From Klebsiella ornithinolytica NBRC 105727 = ATCC 31898 (GTDB lineage: Bacteria > Pseudomonadota > Gammaproteobacteria > Enterobacterales > Enterobacteriaceae), in the NCBI RefSeq assembly GCF_001598295.1, contig NZ_BCYR01000014.1, forward strand, positions 1-64,000: 64,000 nucleotides of DNA, written 5' to 3'. Shown piece by piece: positions 25,219 through 36,136 of the stretch (position 1 is the stretch's first letter; every line of letters starts with the position of its first letter). Made by a program: the position numbers and the translations under genes. The notes under the pieces are model-generated. The model saw only the letters and a program-made list of their open reading frames with translations, searched no databases and had not been told where the DNA came from.

Positions 25219-27762
25219 ATGAGCAAAGTCAGAATCGCTATTATCGGTAACGGCATGGTTGGCCATCGCTTTATCGAAGAGCTTCTTGATAAGGCGCCTG
25301 CCGGACAGTTCGACATTACCGTGTTCTGTGAAGAACCCCGTATCGCTTACGACCGCGTCCACCTGTCGTCTTACTTCTCCCATCACACCGCCGAAGAGCT
25401 CTCGCTGGTCCGTGAAGGTTTTTACGAGAAACATGGCGTTAAAGTCCTGATCGGTGAACGCGCTATTACCATTAACCGCCAGGAGAAAGTGATTCACTCC
25501 AGCGCGGGACGCACCGTATTTTACGACAAGCTGGTGATGGCGACGGGTTCCTATCCGTGGATCCCGCCAATCAAAGGCGCGGACACTCAGGACTGCTTTG
25601 TGTACCGCACCATTGAAGATCTGAACGCGATTGAATCCTGCGCGCGTCGCAGCAAACGCGGCGCCGTCGTCGGCGGCGGCCTGCTGGGCCTCGAAGCCGC
25701 CGGCGCGCTGAAAAACCTCGGCGTGGAAACCCACGTCATCGAATTTGCCCCCATGCTGATGGCCGAACAGCTGGATAATATGGGCGGCGAGCAGCTGAAG
25801 CGTAAAATCGAAAGTATGGGCGTGAAGGTCCATACCAGCAAAAACACCAAAGAGATTGTCCAGCAGGGCAGCGAGGCCAGAAAAACCATGCAGTTCGCCG
25901 ATGGCAGCGAGCTGCAGGTTGATTTTATCGTCTTCTCAACCGGTATTCGTCCACGCGATAAGCTGGCGACCCAATGCGGTCTGGCCGTGGCGCAGCGTGG
26001 CGGTATCGTGGTCAATGACACCTGCCAGACCTCCGATCCGGATATCTATGCTATCGGCGAATGCGCCAGCTGGAACAACCGCGTCTACGGTCTGGTGGCG
26101 CCGGGTTATAAAATGGCCCAGGTGACCGTCGACCATCTCCTCGGCAACGACAACCGCTTTATCGGGGCCGATCTCAGCGCCAAACTGAAGCTGCTTGGCG
26201 TTGACGTGGGCGGCATCGGCGATGCGCATGGCCGCACGCCTGGCGCCCGCAGCTACGTCTATCTTGATGAAAGCAAAGAAGTCTATAAACGACTGATCGT
26301 CAGCGAAGACAATAAAACCCTGCTTGGCGCGGTGCTGGTCGGAGACACCAGCGATTACGGCAATCTGCTGCAGCTGGTGCTCAACGGTATTGAACTGCCG
26401 GAAAACCCGGACTCGCTGATTCTGCCGGCACACGCCGGCAGCGGTAAGCCGTCAATCGGCGTCGATAAACTGCCGGACAGCGCGCAAATCTGCTCCTGCT
26501 TCGACGTGACTAAAGGGATGCTGATTTCCGCCATCAACAAAGGCTGCCATACCGTCGCCGCGCTGAAAGCAGAAACCAAAGCCGGTACCGGCTGCGGCGG
26601 CTGTATTCCGCTGGTGACCCAGGTGCTGAACGCGGAGCTGGCGAAACAGGGGATCGAAGTGAACCACAATCTGTGCGAACACTTTGCCTACTCCCGCCAG
26701 GAGCTGTTCCACCTGATTCGCGTAGAAGGGATTAAAACCTTCGAAGAGCTGCTGGCGAAACACGGAAAAGGCTACGGCTGCGAAGTGTGTAAGCCGACCG
26801 TTGGCTCTCTGTTGGCCTCCTGCTGGAATGAGTACATTCTCAAGCCTCAGCATACGCCGCTGCAGGATACGAACGATAACTTCCTCGCCAATATCCAGAA
26901 AGACGGGACCTATTCGGTTATCCCGCGCTCCGCCGGCGGCGAAATTACGCCGGAAGGTCTGGTGGCCGTAGGGCGCATCGCGCGCGAATATAATCTCTAC
27001 ACCAAAATCACCGGTTCCCAGCGTATCGGCCTGTTCGGCGCGCAAAAAGACGACCTGCCTGAAATCTGGCGTCAGCTGATTGAAGCGGGCTTCGAAACCG
27101 GCCACGCGTATGCCAAAGCGCTGCGTATGGCGAAAACCTGCGTCGGCAGCACCTGGTGCCGCTACGGCGTCGGCGACAGCGTGGGCTTCGGCGTCGAGCT
27201 GGAAAATCGCTACAAAGGCATCCGTACGCCGCATAAAATGAAGTTTGGCGTCTCCGGCTGTACCCGTGAATGTGCGGAGGCGCAGGGTAAGGATGTGGGG
27301 ATTATCGCCACCGAGAAGGGCTGGAATTTATATGTCTGCGGCAACGGCGGGATGAAGCCGCGTCACGCCGACCTGCTGGCTGCCGATCTCGACCGCGAAA
27401 CGCTGCTCAGCTATCTCGATCGCTTTATGATGTTCTATATCCGTACCGCCGATAAGCTGACGCGTACCGCGCCGTGGTTAGACAACATGGAAGGCGGCAT
27501 CGACTACTTGCGTAGCGTCATTATCGACGACAAGCTGGGCCTGAACGCCCACCTGGAAGAAGAGCTGGCGCGTCTGCGTGCCGCTGTCGCCTGTGAGTGG
27601 ACCGAGACGGTCAACAATCCGGCGGCACAAACCCGCTTCAAACACTTTATCAACAGCAACCAGCGCGACCCGAATGTCCAGGTCGTACCGGAACGCGAGC
27701 AGCACCGTCCGGCGACGCCGTATGAGCGTATCCCGGTCACTCTGGTGGAGGAGAACGCATGA
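25219..27762 (+). CDS. nirB: NADH-dependent nitrite reductase, large subunit
   Basis: NirB is the cytoplasmic siroheme enzyme that reduces nitrite to ammonia with NADH during anaerobic growth on nitrate. The 847-residue product has an N-terminal FAD/NAD-binding domain (IAIIGNGMVGHRFIEEL, GGGLLGLEAAGAL), a BFD-like [2Fe-2S] domain with CSCFDVTKG and TGCGGCIP near residues 420-460, and the siroheme/[4Fe-4S] domain with SGCTRECAEAQ near 675-690. It overlaps nirD by 4 nt. Strong FNR and NarL/P sites precede it. Confidence 0.98.
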   Translation: MSKVRIAIIGNGMVGHRFIEELLDKAPAGQFDITVFCEEPRIAYDRVHLSSYFSHHTAEELSLVREGFYEKHGVKVLIGERAITINRQEKVIHSSAGRTVFYDKLVMATGSYPWIPPIKGADTQDCFVYRTIEDLNAIESCARRSKRGAVVGGGLLGLEAAGALKNLGVETHVIEFAPMLMAEQLDNMGGEQLKRKIESMGVKVHTSKNTKEIVQQGSEARKTMQFADGSELQVDFIVFSTGIRPRDKLATQCGLAVAQRGGIVVNDTCQTSDPDIYAIGECASWNNRVYGLVAPGYKMAQVTVDHLLGNDNRFIGADLSAKLKLLGVDVGGIGDAHGRTPGARSYVYLDESKEVYKRLIVSEDNKTLLGAVLVGDTSDYGNLLQLVLNGIELPENPDSLILPAHAGSGKPSIGVDKLPDSAQICSCFDVTKGMLISAINKGCHTVAALKAETKAGTGCGGCIPLVTQVLNAELAKQGIEVNHNLCEHFAYSRQELFHLIRVEGIKTFEELLAKHGKGYGCEVCKPTVGSLLASCWNEYILKPQHTPLQDTNDNFLANIQKDGTYSVIPRSAGGEITPEGLVAVGRIAREYNLYTKITGSQRIGLFGAQKDDLPEIWRQLIEAGFETGHAYAKALRMAKTCVGSTWCRYGVGDSVGFGVELENRYKGIRTPHKMKFGVSGCTRECAEAQGKDVGIIATEKGWNLYVCGNGGMKPRHADLLAADLDRETLLSYLDRFMMFYIRTADKLTRTAPWLDNMEGGIDYLRSVIIDDKLGLNAHLEEELARLRAAVACEWTETVNNPAAQTRFKHFINSNQRDPNVQVVPEREQHRPATPYERIPVTLVEENA

Positions 27763-28085
27763 GCCAGTGGGTAAACATCTGCAAGATTGACGATATTCTG
27801 CCTGCAACCGGCGTCTGTGCGCTGCTGGGCCAGCAGCAGGTCGCCCTGTTCCGGCCTTACCATGACGATCGGGTCTATGCGATCAGCAATATCGACCCGT
27901 TCTTCAATGCCAGCGTGCTGTCGCGAGGCATCATTGCCGAGCATGAGGGTGAGCTGTGGGTCGCCAGCCCATTGAAGAAACAGCGCTTCCGTCTGCGCGA
28001 CGGCCTGTGCATGGAAGATGCAAGCCACTCCATTGCGCATTTCGATGCGCGCGTGAAAGACGGCAACGTTCAGCTGAAGGCATGA
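27759..28085 (+). CDS. nirD: Nitrite reductase, small subunit
   Basis: NirD is the 108-residue Rieske-like partner of NirB. The fold is kept (MSQWVNICKIDDILPATGVC, VYAISNIDPFFNASVLSRG, LWVASPLKKQRFRLRDG), but the Cys/His ligands of true Rieske proteins are absent, as is normal for this family. Its start overlaps the nirB stop. A terminator follows directly, and nirC, which comes next in E. coli, is not present. Confidence 0.97.
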   Translation: MSQWVNICKIDDILPATGVCALLGQQQVALFRPYHDDRVYAISNIDPFFNASVLSRGIIAEHEGELWVASPLKKQRFRLRDGLCMEDASHSIAHFDARVKDGNVQLKA

Positions 28086-28093
28086 TGCCCTGA

Positions 28094-28130
28094 GGTTCCC
28101 GCCGCGCTCCGGCGGGAACCATATTTTCTT
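28094..28130 (+). terminator. Intrinsic terminator after nirD
   Basis: A 10-bp perfect stem GGTTCCCGCC/GGCGGGAACC with a 7-nt loop (28094-28120) is followed by ATATTTTCTT. It lies 8 nt after the nirD stop and separates nirBD from cysG. Confidence 0.8.
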
Positions 28131-28134
28131 CTTA

Positions 28135-28150
28135 TGCCAACTAAGCGGTA
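28135..28150 (+). promoter_or_regulatory. NarL/NarP-like site upstream of cysG
   Basis: TGCCAAC-TA-AGCGGTA has one perfect NarL heptamer (AGCGGTA) and a 5/7 second one at 2-bp spacing. It resembles the nirB site including the trailing GGCGC. The core lies about 90 bp upstream of the cysG start. Activity is not shown. Confidence 0.4.
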
Positions 28151-28240
28151 GGCGCCCGAAAAATCGTATATTGTGCCAACCCTCTGCTGCTATGCTACGA
28201 CCGCTTATCCCTCTCCCACTGCTTGCTGCGAGGATGTTCC

Positions 28241-29614
28241 GTGGATCACTTACCTATTTTTTGTCAGCTGCGCGGCCGCGACTGCTTACTGGTCGGCGGC
28301 GGTGATGTTGCCGAACGCAAGGCGCGCCTGCTGCTCGATGCCGGCGCCAGAGTCACGGTCAACGCGCTGGGGTTCTCGCCGCAGTTCCATGTGTGGGCCG
28401 ATTCACAAATGCTGACCCTGGTGCAAGCGCCGTTCACCCCGGCGCTTCTCGACACCTGCTGGCTGGCCATCGCCGCCACCGACGATGAGGATGTCAATCA
28501 GCAGGTCAGCGACGCGGCAGAGGCACGGCGGATATTCTGTAACGTGGTCGATGCGCCGCAGCAGGCCAGCTTTATTATGCCGTCGATCATTGACCGCTCG
28601 CCGCTGATGGTCGCGGTATCCTCTGGCGGTACCTCACCGGTGCTGGCGCGGCTGCTGCGGGAAAAGCTGGAGTCGATTCTGCCGCTCCACTTAGGCCAGC
28701 TGGCCCACTATGCCGGCCAGCTGCGGTCGCGGGTGAAAAAACAGTTTGCGACGGTCGGCGAACGTCGACGTTTCTGGGAAAAGCTGTTCATCAACGACCG
28801 TCTGGCGCAATCGCTGGCCAATGAAGACCGCCAGGCCGTTGCCGATACTACCGAGCAACTGTTAACAGAGCCGCTGGACCACCGTGGCGAAGTGGTGTTG
28901 GTCGGCGCCGGTCCCGGCGATGCCGGGCTGCTGACTCTCAAAGGGCTCCAGCAGATCCAGCAGGCGGACGTCGTGGTGTATGACCGCCTGGTCTCTGACG
29001 ACATTATGAATCTGGTACGTCGCGACGCCGATCGGATTTTCGTCGGTAAACGCGCGGGCTATCACTGCGTGCCGCAGGAAGAGATTAACCAGATCCTGCT
29101 GCGCGAGGCGCAGAACGGACGTCGCGTGGTGCGCCTGAAAGGTGGCGATCCCTTTATTTTTGGCCGCGGCGGCGAAGAGCTGGAAACCCTGTGCAACGCC
29201 GGGATCCCCTTCTCGGTGGTACCAGGAATTACCGCGGCTTCAGGCTGTTCCGCCTATTCAGGTATCCCGTTAACCCATCGCGATTTCGCCCAGGGCGTCC
29301 GCCTGATCACCGGCCATCTGAAGACAGGCGGCGAGCTGGATTGGGAAAACCTGGCGGTAGAGAAGCAGACGCTGGTGTTTTATATGGGGCTGAACCAGGC
29401 CTCTGCTATCCGGGAGAACCTGATTGCTCACGGCATGGCGGCGGATATGCCCGCGGCTATCGTTGAGAACGGCACGGCGGTCAGCCAAAGAGTCGTCGCC
29501 GGCACCTTAGATCGGCTGGATGTTCTGGCGCAGCAGATGGCCAGCCCGGCGCTGATTATCGTGGGCCGCGTGGTCAGCCTGCGCGACAAGCTGAACTGGT
29601 TCTCCCATCACTGA
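28241..29614 (+). CDS. cysG: Siroheme synthase CysG (trifunctional)
   Basis: CysG makes siroheme from uroporphyrinogen III for nitrite and sulfite reductases. The 457-residue product has the N-terminal precorrin-2 dehydrogenase/ferrochelatase ([15 protein letters not shown]; the phosphoserine loop [13 protein letters not shown] near residue 128) and the C-terminal SUMT methyltransferase ([34 protein letters not shown]). I chose GTG at 28241 ([15 protein letters not shown]) because it gives the exact E. coli length and follows GCGAGGA; an ATG at 28223 would add six residues. Confidence 0.97.
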   Translation: MDHLPIFCQLRGRDCLLVGGGDVAERKARLLLDAGARVTVNALGFSPQFHVWADSQMLTLVQAPFTPALLDTCWLAIAATDDEDVNQQVSDAAEARRIFCNVVDAPQQASFIMPSIIDRSPLMVAVSSGGTSPVLARLLREKLESILPLHLGQLAHYAGQLRSRVKKQFATVGERRRFWEKLFINDRLAQSLANEDRQAVADTTEQLLTEPLDHRGEVVLVGAGPGDAGLLTLKGLQQIQQADVVVYDRLVSDDIMNLVRRDADRIFVGKRAGYHCVPQEEINQILLREAQNGRRVVRLKGGDPFIFGRGGEELETLCNAGIPFSVVPGITAASGCSAYSGIPLTHRDFAQGVRLITGHLKTGGELDWENLAVEKQTLVFYMGLNQASAIRENLIAHGMAADMPAAIVENGTAVSQRVVAGTLDRLDVLAQQMASPALIIVGRVVSLRDKLNWFSHH

Positions 29615-29685
29615 TACTGACGTTTCGGGTTCGGCTCGCGGACCCCGAGAAACTGACCGGCAAACGTCGCATATGCTGAAAATAC

Positions 29686-29712
29686 AAAAGGGCGGGATTG
29701 ACCCGCCCTTTT
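29686..29712. terminator. Bidirectional terminator between cysG and trpS
   Basis: An 11-bp stem AAAAGGGCGGG/CCCGCCCTTTT with a 5-nt loop carries T-runs on both strands and lies between the convergent cysG and trpS ends. Confidence 0.9.
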
Positions 29713-29734
29713 CTGTTTCTCTCCCGGCTATCGC

Positions 29735-30739
29735 TTACGGCTTCGCCACAAAACCAATGGCTTCATAGACCGCTTTCAGCGTTTGCGACGCGCGAGCGCT
29801 GGCTTTTTCCGCCCCGTCTCTCATCACCTGATTGAGGAACGCTTCGTCGTTACGGAAGCGGTTATAGCGCTCCTGCAGTTCCAGCAGCATACCGGACACC
29901 GCATCAGCCACTTCGCCTTTCAGGTGACCATACATTTTGCCTTCGAAATGTTGCTCCAGCTGCGGAATACTCTGCCCGGTGACGCCCGAGAGGATATCCA
30001 GCAGGTTGGAAACACCGGCTTTATTCTGCTGGTCATAGCGAACAACAGGCGGCTCGTCACCGTCGGTCATTGCACGCTTAATCTTCTTCACCACCGATTT
30101 CGGGTCTTCCAGCAGGCCGATCACGTTATTGCGGTTGTCGTCTGACTTGGACATTTTCTTTGTCGGTTCAAGCAGGGACATCACGCGAGCGCCGGAGGCA
30201 GGAATAAACGGCTCAGGCACTTTAAACACCTCGCCGTAAAGGGCGTTGAAGCGCTGCGCGATATCGCGGCTCAGCTCCAGGTGCTGTTTCTGATCTTCGC
30301 CAACCGGAACCTGGTTGGTCTGATACAGCAGAATGTCCGCCGCCATCAGCACCGGATAGTCAAACAGACCGGCGTTAATGTTTTCCGAATAGCGCGCGGA
30401 TTTGTCTTTGAACTGGGTCATACGGCTCAGTTCACCGAAATAGGTGTAGCAGTTCAGCGCCCAGCCCAGCTGCGCGTGCTCCGGCACGTGCGACTGAACG
30501 AAGATGGTGCTTTTCTCCGGGTCGATACCGCATGCCAGGTAAAGCGCCAGAGTATCCAGCGTCGCTTTACGCAGTTTCTCAGGATCCTGACGCGCGGTAA
30601 TGGCATGCAAATCTACGATGCAGTAGATGCAGTGATAATCATCCTGCATGCTCACCCATTGACGCAGCGCACCCATATAGTTGCCAATGGTCAATTCACC
30701 TGAGGGCTGTGCGCCACTAAAAACGATGGGCTTAGTCAT
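29735..30739 (-). CDS. trpS: Tryptophanyl-tRNA synthetase
   Basis: TrpRS charges tRNA-Trp. The 334-residue product is a class I synthetase with the HIGH-type motif TIGN in [15 protein letters not shown] and the KMSKS loop KKMSKSDDN near residues 195-200. It is the last gene of the dam operon (damX-dam-rpe-gph-trpS) and overlaps gph by 8 nt. Confidence 0.98.
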   Translation of the reverse strand: MTKPIVFSGAQPSGELTIGNYMGALRQWVSMQDDYHCIYCIVDLHAITARQDPEKLRKATLDTLALYLACGIDPEKSTIFVQSHVPEHAQLGWALNCYTYFGELSRMTQFKDKSARYSENINAGLFDYPVLMAADILLYQTNQVPVGEDQKQHLELSRDIAQRFNALYGEVFKVPEPFIPASGARVMSLLEPTKKMSKSDDNRNNVIGLLEDPKSVVKKIKRAMTDGDEPPVVRYDQQNKAGVSNLLDILSGVTGQSIPQLEQHFEGKMYGHLKGEVADAVSGMLLELQERYNRFRNDEAFLNQVMRDGAEKASARASQTLKAVYEAIGFVAKP

Positions 30740-31493
30740 TTTTCAATTCCTGAGTTTCACTATACGGTAGCCCAAGAGCGGGCAAGAGTTCATTAAACTG
30801 GTCAAAGATATAGTCCGGTTCACTGAGCGCGATCGACTCGCCGTAGTTATATCCGTAGGTCAGCCCGATGGAGCGGCAGCCCGCGGCTTTAGCCGCCTGG
30901 ATATCATTACGTGAATCACCAACGAACAGCAGCTCAGCAGGCGCCAGGCCCAGCTTCTGCGCCACAAGCAGCAGGGGATCCGGATGGGGTTTTTTATTCT
31001 TCACATCATCGCCGCCGATGACGACCGTAAAATACTTCGCGATATCCAACGCGTCCAGAATTGGCGCAACGAACGGCGTCGGCTTGTTGGTTACCAGCGC
31101 CAGCGGCAGGCCTTTCGCATGCAGTGCGCCAAGCGTATCAGCCACCGCCGGGAACAGAAAACTGCCTTCTTCCGCCGCTTCAGCATAGTAGCGATCGAAC
31201 AGCTTACGCAGCACCATCAGCTGCTCTGCCTGTGGAATATCGTCATGATCGACGGAGGGTTTCCCCATCGCAGCACGCTGGGTTGCGCGTTCCTGACGCG
31301 CCCAGCTCAGGGCCCGCTCCATCAGAACATCCGCACCGTTGCCGATCCAGGTTACGACGCGCGCCTCGCCGGCCATCGGTAGCTCCAGCGCATAGAGCGC
31401 GCTATCAACTGCCGCTGTCAAACCCGGCGCGCTATCGACCAGCGTGCCGTCAAGGTCAAAGGCGACACCGCGAACAGAGTGTAATTTATCCAT
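30732..31493 (-). CDS. gph: Phosphoglycolate phosphatase
   Basis: Gph is a HAD-superfamily phosphatase that removes 2-phosphoglycolate, a by-product of DNA repair. The 253-residue product has HAD motif [14 protein letters not shown] with both Asp residues, motif II near LALVTNKP, and motif [17 protein letters not shown]. It overlaps rpe and trpS by 8 nt each, indicating translational coupling. Confidence 0.97.
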   Translation of the reverse strand: MDKLHSVRGVAFDLDGTLVDSAPGLTAAVDSALYALELPMAGEARVVTWIGNGADVLMERALSWARQERATQRAAMGKPSVDHDDIPQAEQLMVLRKLFDRYYAEAAEEGSFLFPAVADTLGALHAKGLPLALVTNKPTPFVAPILDALDIAKYFTVVIGGDDVKNKKPHPDPLLLVAQKLGLAPAELLFVGDSRNDIQAAKAAGCRSIGLTYGYNYGESIALSEPDYIFDQFNELLPALGLPYSETQELKND

Positions 31494-32163
31494 GACTAAC
31501 CTTTGCTAATTCACTACGCATTTGATCGATAACCTCCTTGTAGTCCGGACGATCGAAAATCGCCGAACCGGCAACAAACATATCCGCGCCTGCCGCCGCA
31601 ATATCCGCAATATTACTGACCTTCACGCCGCCGTCGACTTCCAGACGAATATCATAACCCGACGCATCGATGCGCTGACGCACTTCGCGCAGTTTATCCA
31701 GAGTCTGGGGGATGAAGGACTGACCGCCGAACCCCGGGTTAACGGACATCAGCAGGATAACGTCCAGCTTATCCATCACATAATCAAGGTAGCTCAGCGG
31801 CGTGGCCGGGTTAAACACCAGACCGGCTTTACAGCCATGTTCTTTGATCAGCTGCAGGCTGCGATCGACGTGCTCAGAGGCTTCCGGGTGGAAGGTGATG
31901 ATGCTGGCGCCCGCCGCGGCGAAATCAGGAATGATGCGGTCGACCGGTTTCACCATCAGGTGCACGTCGATCGGGGCGGTGATGCCATAGTTGCGTAGCG
32001 CTTTCAACACCATAGGGCCGATGGTCAGATTCGGCACGTAGTGGTTGTCCATCACGTCAAAGTGCACAACGTCCGCACCTGCAGCCAGCGCTTTGGCGGT
32101 ATCCTCGCCCAGACGGGCAAAATCAGCCGACAGAATCGAAGGGGCAATCAAATACTGCTTCAT
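31486..32163 (-). CDS. rpe: Ribulose-phosphate 3-epimerase
   Basis: Rpe interconverts ribulose 5-phosphate and xylulose 5-phosphate in the pentose phosphate pathway. The 225-residue TIM barrel starts [19 protein letters not shown] and carries the metal-binding [19 protein letters not shown] and EVDGGV segments. ATG at 32163 fits the family length; the longer frame to 32277 runs into dam and is not supported. It begins 16 nt after the dam stop. Confidence 0.97.
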   Translation of the reverse strand: MKQYLIAPSILSADFARLGEDTAKALAAGADVVHFDVMDNHYVPNLTIGPMVLKALRNYGITAPIDVHLMVKPVDRIIPDFAAAGASIITFHPEASEHVDRSLQLIKEHGCKAGLVFNPATPLSYLDYVMDKLDVILLMSVNPGFGGQSFIPQTLDKLREVRQRIDASGYDIRLEVDGGVKVSNIADIAAAGADMFVAGSAIFDRPDYKEVIDQMRSELAKVSHG

Positions 32164-32179
32164 CCGCATCTCCTTGAAA

Positions 32180-33004
32180 TTATTTAGTCTTGGGCGGACG
32201 GTAAAGAGCCAGAAGCTCGTCCACCTTCTTTCGTGTACCACCGTTGCTGCTGATACTGCGTCGAACTTTGACGACATGCAGTTTAGCCTGACGATACCAT
32301 TCGCGCGTGAGCGCCGTATCGTGGTTGGAAATCAGAACCGGAACCCGCTGCTCCAGCAGGTTCTCCGCCAGCTGCGCCAGATGGGCCTGCTGCTCGGCGT
32401 TAAAGCTGTTCGTATGATAGGCCGTAAAATTGGCGGTAGACGATAACGGCGCATACGGCGGATCGCAATAGACCACCGAAGAACCGTCCGCGCGCGCCAT
32501 ACTGTCGGCATACGACTCACAGTAGAAGTACGCATTCTGCGCCTTCTGGGCAAAATGATACAGCTCAGCTTCCGGGAAGTAGGGCTTCTTATAACGGCCG
32601 AACGGTACGTTAAATTCGCCGCGCAGATTATAGCGACACAGGCCATTGTAGCCATGGCGATTCAGATACAGGAACAGCACCGCACGACGCAGCGGATCCT
32701 GACTTTGGTTGAATTCAGTACGGAACTGATAGTACTGCTCTGCCGCGTTATTCTCGGGCGTAAACATTTCACGCGCCGCCGCAACGTACTCATCCGTCCG
32801 CAATTTAACGATGTTGTAAAGACCGATCAGGTCGCTGTTGATGCCCGCCAGAATATAACGAGAAAAGTCGGTATTAAGAAATACCGACCCTGCGCCAACA
32901 AAGGGCTCAATCAGACAATCGCCTTGCGGCAAGTGTTTCTTTATATCGTCAAGCAGGGGGTATTTACCCCCTGCCCATTTCAGAAAAGCGCGATTCTTTT
33001 TCAT
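32180..33004 (-). CDS. dam: DNA adenine methyltransferase Dam
   Basis: Dam methylates the adenine of GATC and directs mismatch repair, replication timing and gene control. The 274-residue product has the AdoMet motif [13 protein letters not shown] near residues 33-45 and the catalytic DPPY in [11 protein letters not shown] near 180-190, in the order of alpha-class methyltransferases. It lies 77 nt after damX and before rpe. It is a house-keeping methylase and no restriction enzyme gene is adjacent. Confidence 0.97.
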   Translation of the reverse strand: MKKNRAFLKWAGGKYPLLDDIKKHLPQGDCLIEPFVGAGSVFLNTDFSRYILAGINSDLIGLYNIVKLRTDEYVAAAREMFTPENNAAEQYYQFRTEFNQSQDPLRRAVLFLYLNRHGYNGLCRYNLRGEFNVPFGRYKKPYFPEAELYHFAQKAQNAYFYCESYADSMARADGSSVVYCDPPYAPLSSTANFTAYHTNSFNAEQQAHLAQLAENLLEQRVPVLISNHDTALTREWYRQAKLHVVKVRRSISSNGGTRKKVDELLALYRPPKTK

Positions 33005-33081
33005 GCTGCCTAACTAATTACCACATTCTCCGGCTGTGGAGAAAGCTCCGACAGCACCCTGCGCTTAAGACTACACCGCAC

Positions 33082-34380
33082 TTACTTCAGATCGGCCTGA
33101 ACCTGATGCAGCGGTTTCGCCCACGGGTTTTTCGCCTGCACATCCGCTGGCAGAGTGGCTACAGCACGCTTCGCTTCATCTTTCGAAGCGTAGATACCGC
33201 TGACCAGTACATACCATGGCTGACCGTTACGCGTGGTCTCGTAGACGACATATTTATCCAGCTTCTCTTTCTTCGCCCAGCTATTCAGGTTGTTGTAGTT
33301 GGAGGAGCTGCTGAGTTGCAGAGTGTAGTTACCCGACGGCGCCGCTTTCATCGAGCTGACATCGCCCGCAGTTTTACCCCCGGCAGTTGCAGCCGGAGCC
33401 GCCGTCGCCGCAGCGGTAGCCGCTGGTGCGGTCGCGGTTGTCGTTGTCGTTGTCGTCGGAGCCGGCTTCGTCGTCTGTGCGGTGGCAACAGGTTTGCTCG
33501 GCTGAGCGACAGGCGCTTTCACCGGCGCAGCCGCAGCGGTGCTTTCAACACGCTTCGGCTGAACAGGTTTCGCTTCAACCGGCGCTTTCGCCACTGGTTT
33601 CGGCTCAATCACCGTATGCTTACGCTCTACCGGACGCGGAGCGGCAGCAGTCTGACGTTCAGTTGTTGCCTGACGCGGGGCGGCGCCATTACGGACAGGA
33701 GCAACGGTCGCCGGTTCAGTCGGCAGCGTAGAGTTCGCTACGGCGCTGTCAATCTGGCCCTGCTGCTGAGTCAAGGCATTATTCAGGTCGCCCTGCACCT
33801 CAACACGCTGCTGTCCCTGCGGCTCAGCGCTAGTCTGGCCCTGAGTCGGATTAGAGGCGATCGGCGGCAGAGAAACATCCTGCTGCGGGTTGTTTGCCGT
33901 GGTCTGGTCCTGAGCGGCAGGCTGGCCATTGCCAGACTGTCCATTGTCAGACTGATCGCCTGACAGGTTAATGCTCTTTTCGCCTGACGCGGTTTGTTCA
34001 CTGGAAGAGGATGGCGATTTCAGTGCAGAGCCAATGCCAACGATCAGCAGCAGCAGCACGAGAATCCCCACCCCCATCATAATATACTGGCGGGAGGCTG
34101 GCTTCGCGGGCGCTTTCTTACGCTTGCGCGGACGACGCTCAACCTGCTGCTCTTCCGACTCTTCGTCTTCTTCAGACTCTACGTCCGCTTCATACTCTTC
34201 TTCATCGCGCTCACGGCGTGCTTTGCTGGCGCGCGTCGGACGGCTGTCGTCCGCATCAAGATCGACATCATCAAAATTGATCTGCGGATCGCTATCGCGC
34301 TCGGAAGATTGACGGGAACGACCAGTACGACGATCGCTGCGATCGGCTTTCAGATCATCTTCTGGTTTTAATTCATCCAT
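33082..34380 (-). CDS. damX: Cell division protein DamX (SPOR domain)
   Basis: DamX is a division-ring protein that binds denuded septal peptidoglycan. The 432-residue product has an acidic and basic cytoplasmic N-terminus, a single membrane segment near residues 100-120 ([20 protein letters not shown]), a long low-complexity periplasmic linker rich in Ala, Pro, Thr and Gln, and a C-terminal SPOR domain from about residue 350 ([20 protein letters not shown]). It precedes dam. Confidence 0.96.
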   Translation of the reverse strand: MDELKPEDDLKADRSDRRTGRSRQSSERDSDPQINFDDVDLDADDSRPTRASKARRERDEEEYEADVESEEDEESEEQQVERRPRKRKKAPAKPASRQYIMMGVGILVLLLLIVGIGSALKSPSSSSEQTASGEKSINLSGDQSDNGQSGNGQPAAQDQTTANNPQQDVSLPPIASNPTQGQTSAEPQGQQRVEVQGDLNNALTQQQGQIDSAVANSTLPTEPATVAPVRNGAAPRQATTERQTAAAPRPVERKHTVIEPKPVAKAPVEAKPVQPKRVESTAAAAPVKAPVAQPSKPVATAQTTKPAPTTTTTTTATAPAATAAATAAPAATAGGKTAGDVSSMKAAPSGNYTLQLSSSSNYNNLNSWAKKEKLDKYVVYETTRNGQPWYVLVSGIYASKDEAKRAVATLPADVQAKNPWAKPLHQVQADLK

Positions 34381-34464
34381 TTAACACCCCACTAAAAGGC
34401 TTATGCTCACGACTATTGCATGTCACCTGAAATGATAACGCCGCGCGGACGCGGCTAGACCTTC

Positions 34465-35559
34465 TTATTGTTGCGCTAGCTGAGTATCAGCAATCGCGCC
34501 AAGAACAACATCATGCGACACTCCGCCGCGAACTTCGCTTTTCCCTATTGCCAGCGGTAGCACCAGCCGCATTTCGCCTGCCAGCACCTTTTTATCACGC
34601 ATCATGTGGGGCAGATACGCCTGCGCAGTCATCTCCTGCGGCCCACGTACCGGCAAGCCCGCACGCTGCAGCAGCGTCACGATACGCTGTGTATCCTGTG
34701 CGCTGAACTGCCCTAATCGCTCGGACGTATGCGCGGCCATCACCATACCGGCAGCAACGGCTTCACCGTGTAGCCAGTTACCGTAGCCCATTTCGGCTTC
34801 GATAGCATGACCAAAAGTATGTCCAAGATTGAGTAAAGCACGTAACCCGGTTTCGCGCTCGTCGGCCGCAACAACTTCGGCTTTCAGCTCACAGCAACGA
34901 CGAATACAGTACGCCATCGCCTTCTCATCAAGCGCCATCAGCGCATCGATATTGCTTTCCAGCCAGCTGAAGAATTCACCGTCGAGGATAATGCCGTATT
35001 TGATCACTTCGGCCAGTCCGGAAGAGAGTTCACGGGCCGGCAACGTCTTAAGACAGTTGAGATCGACGACCACGGAAACCGGCTGCCAGAAGGCACCAAT
35101 CATGTTTTTACCAAGAGGGTGATTGACGGCCGTCTTGCCACCGACCGAAGAGTCCACCTGCGACAGCAGGGTGGTTGGAACCTGGATAAAACGCACGCCG
35201 CGCTGATAGCTAGCCGCGGCAAAGCCGGTTAAATCACCGACCACGCCGCCGCCGAGCGCCACCAGAGTGGTGTCACGGCCGTGCGGTTTTTGCAGTAAAG
35301 CGGTAAAGACCGAGTCCATCACCGTCAGGCTTTTGTACTGCTCGCCGTCGGGTAGAATGACGCTATCTACGTTAACCCCCGCCTGCTCCAGTACAGAGCG
35401 AACGTTATCCAGATAAAGCGGCGCCAGCGTTTCATTGGTGACCAGCATAACCTGGTCGCCTGATTTCAGTGGCTGGAAGGAAGCTGGATCGTTAAACAAA
35501 CCAGCCGCGATGGTAATCGGGTAACTACGTTCCCCGAGGGTTACAGTAAGCCTCTCCAT
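34465..35559 (-). CDS. aroB: 3-Dehydroquinate synthase
   Basis: AroB carries out the second step of the shikimate pathway, converting DAHP to 3-dehydroquinate with NAD and a divalent metal. The 364-residue product shows [36 protein letters not shown] and the metal His in [12 protein letters not shown] and [11 protein letters not shown]. It lies 55 nt after aroK and upstream of damX, as in E. coli. Confidence 0.98.
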   Translation of the reverse strand: MERLTVTLGERSYPITIAAGLFNDPASFQPLKSGDQVMLVTNETLAPLYLDNVRSVLEQAGVNVDSVILPDGEQYKSLTVMDSVFTALLQKPHGRDTTLVALGGGVVGDLTGFAAASYQRGVRFIQVPTTLLSQVDSSVGGKTAVNHPLGKNMIGAFWQPVSVVVDLNCLKTLPARELSSGLAEVIKYGIILDGEFFSWLESNIDALMALDEKAMAYCIRRCCELKAEVVAADERETGLRALLNLGHTFGHAIEAEMGYGNWLHGEAVAAGMVMAAHTSERLGQFSAQDTQRIVTLLQRAGLPVRGPQEMTAQAYLPHMMRDKKVLAGEMRLVLPLAIGKSEVRGGVSHDVVLGAIADTQLAQQ

Positions 35560-35614
35560 AACGCGACGTCCACCTCAGTTGCTTTTTACTCTGACGCTCT
35601 TTATTAAGCCAGAA

Positions 35615-36136
35615 TCAATTGCTTTCCAGCATATGAATAATCTGGTTTGCCACTACTTTTGCGCTCTGATCGTCGGTACGGATAGTGACGTCAGCAATCT
35701 CTTCATACAGTGGGTTGCGTTCGTCGGCCAACGCTTCAAGAACTTCGCGAGGCGGCGCTTCAACTTGTAAGAGAGGACGCTTTTTATCGCGCTGCGTACG
35801 GGCAAGCTGCTTTTCGATCGTTGTTTCCAGGTACACCACCACGCCGCGGGCGGAGAGACGGTTACGCGTTTCACGGGATTTCACAGAGCCGCCGCCAGTC
35901 GCCAGCACAATTCCCTGTTTTTCCGTCAACTCATTGATGATCTTTTCTTCACGGTCGCGGAAGCCGTCTTCACCTTCGACATCGAAAACCCAGCCCACAT
36001 CTGCGCCAGTGCGTTTCTCAATCTCTTGATCAGAATCGTAAAATTCCATATTGAGCTGTTGGGCTAACTGGCGCCCAATAGTGCTTTTGCCGGCACCCAT
36101 AGGCCCAACCAGAAAGATATTGCGTTTCTCTGCCAT
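35615..36136 (-). CDS. aroK: Shikimate kinase I
   Basis: AroK phosphorylates shikimate in aromatic amino acid synthesis. The 173-residue product has the P-loop [12 protein letters not shown] at residues 11-22, the shikimate-binding [16 protein letters not shown], and [12 protein letters not shown]. It is the first gene of aroK-aroB, with damX-dam downstream. Confidence 0.98.
   Translation of the reverse strand: MAEKRNIFLVGPMGAGKSTIGRQLAQQLNMEFYDSDQEIEKRTGADVGWVFDVEGEDGFRDREEKIINELTEKQGIVLATGGGSVKSRETRNRLSARGVVVYLETTIEKQLARTQRDKKRPLLQVEAPPREVLEALADERNPLYEEIADVTIRTDDQSAKVVANQIIHMLESN

Noticed and set aside
25090-25833. 247-codon minus-strand frame over the nirB promoter and 5' end
   Set aside because: It covers the FNR and NarL sites and is antisense to nirB; no homology is recognised.
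33360-33480. Short tandem repeats (GTTGTCGTT-like) in damX as a microsatellite locus
   Set aside because: They encode the low-complexity Thr/Ala/Pro linker normal for DamX, and the units are imperfect.
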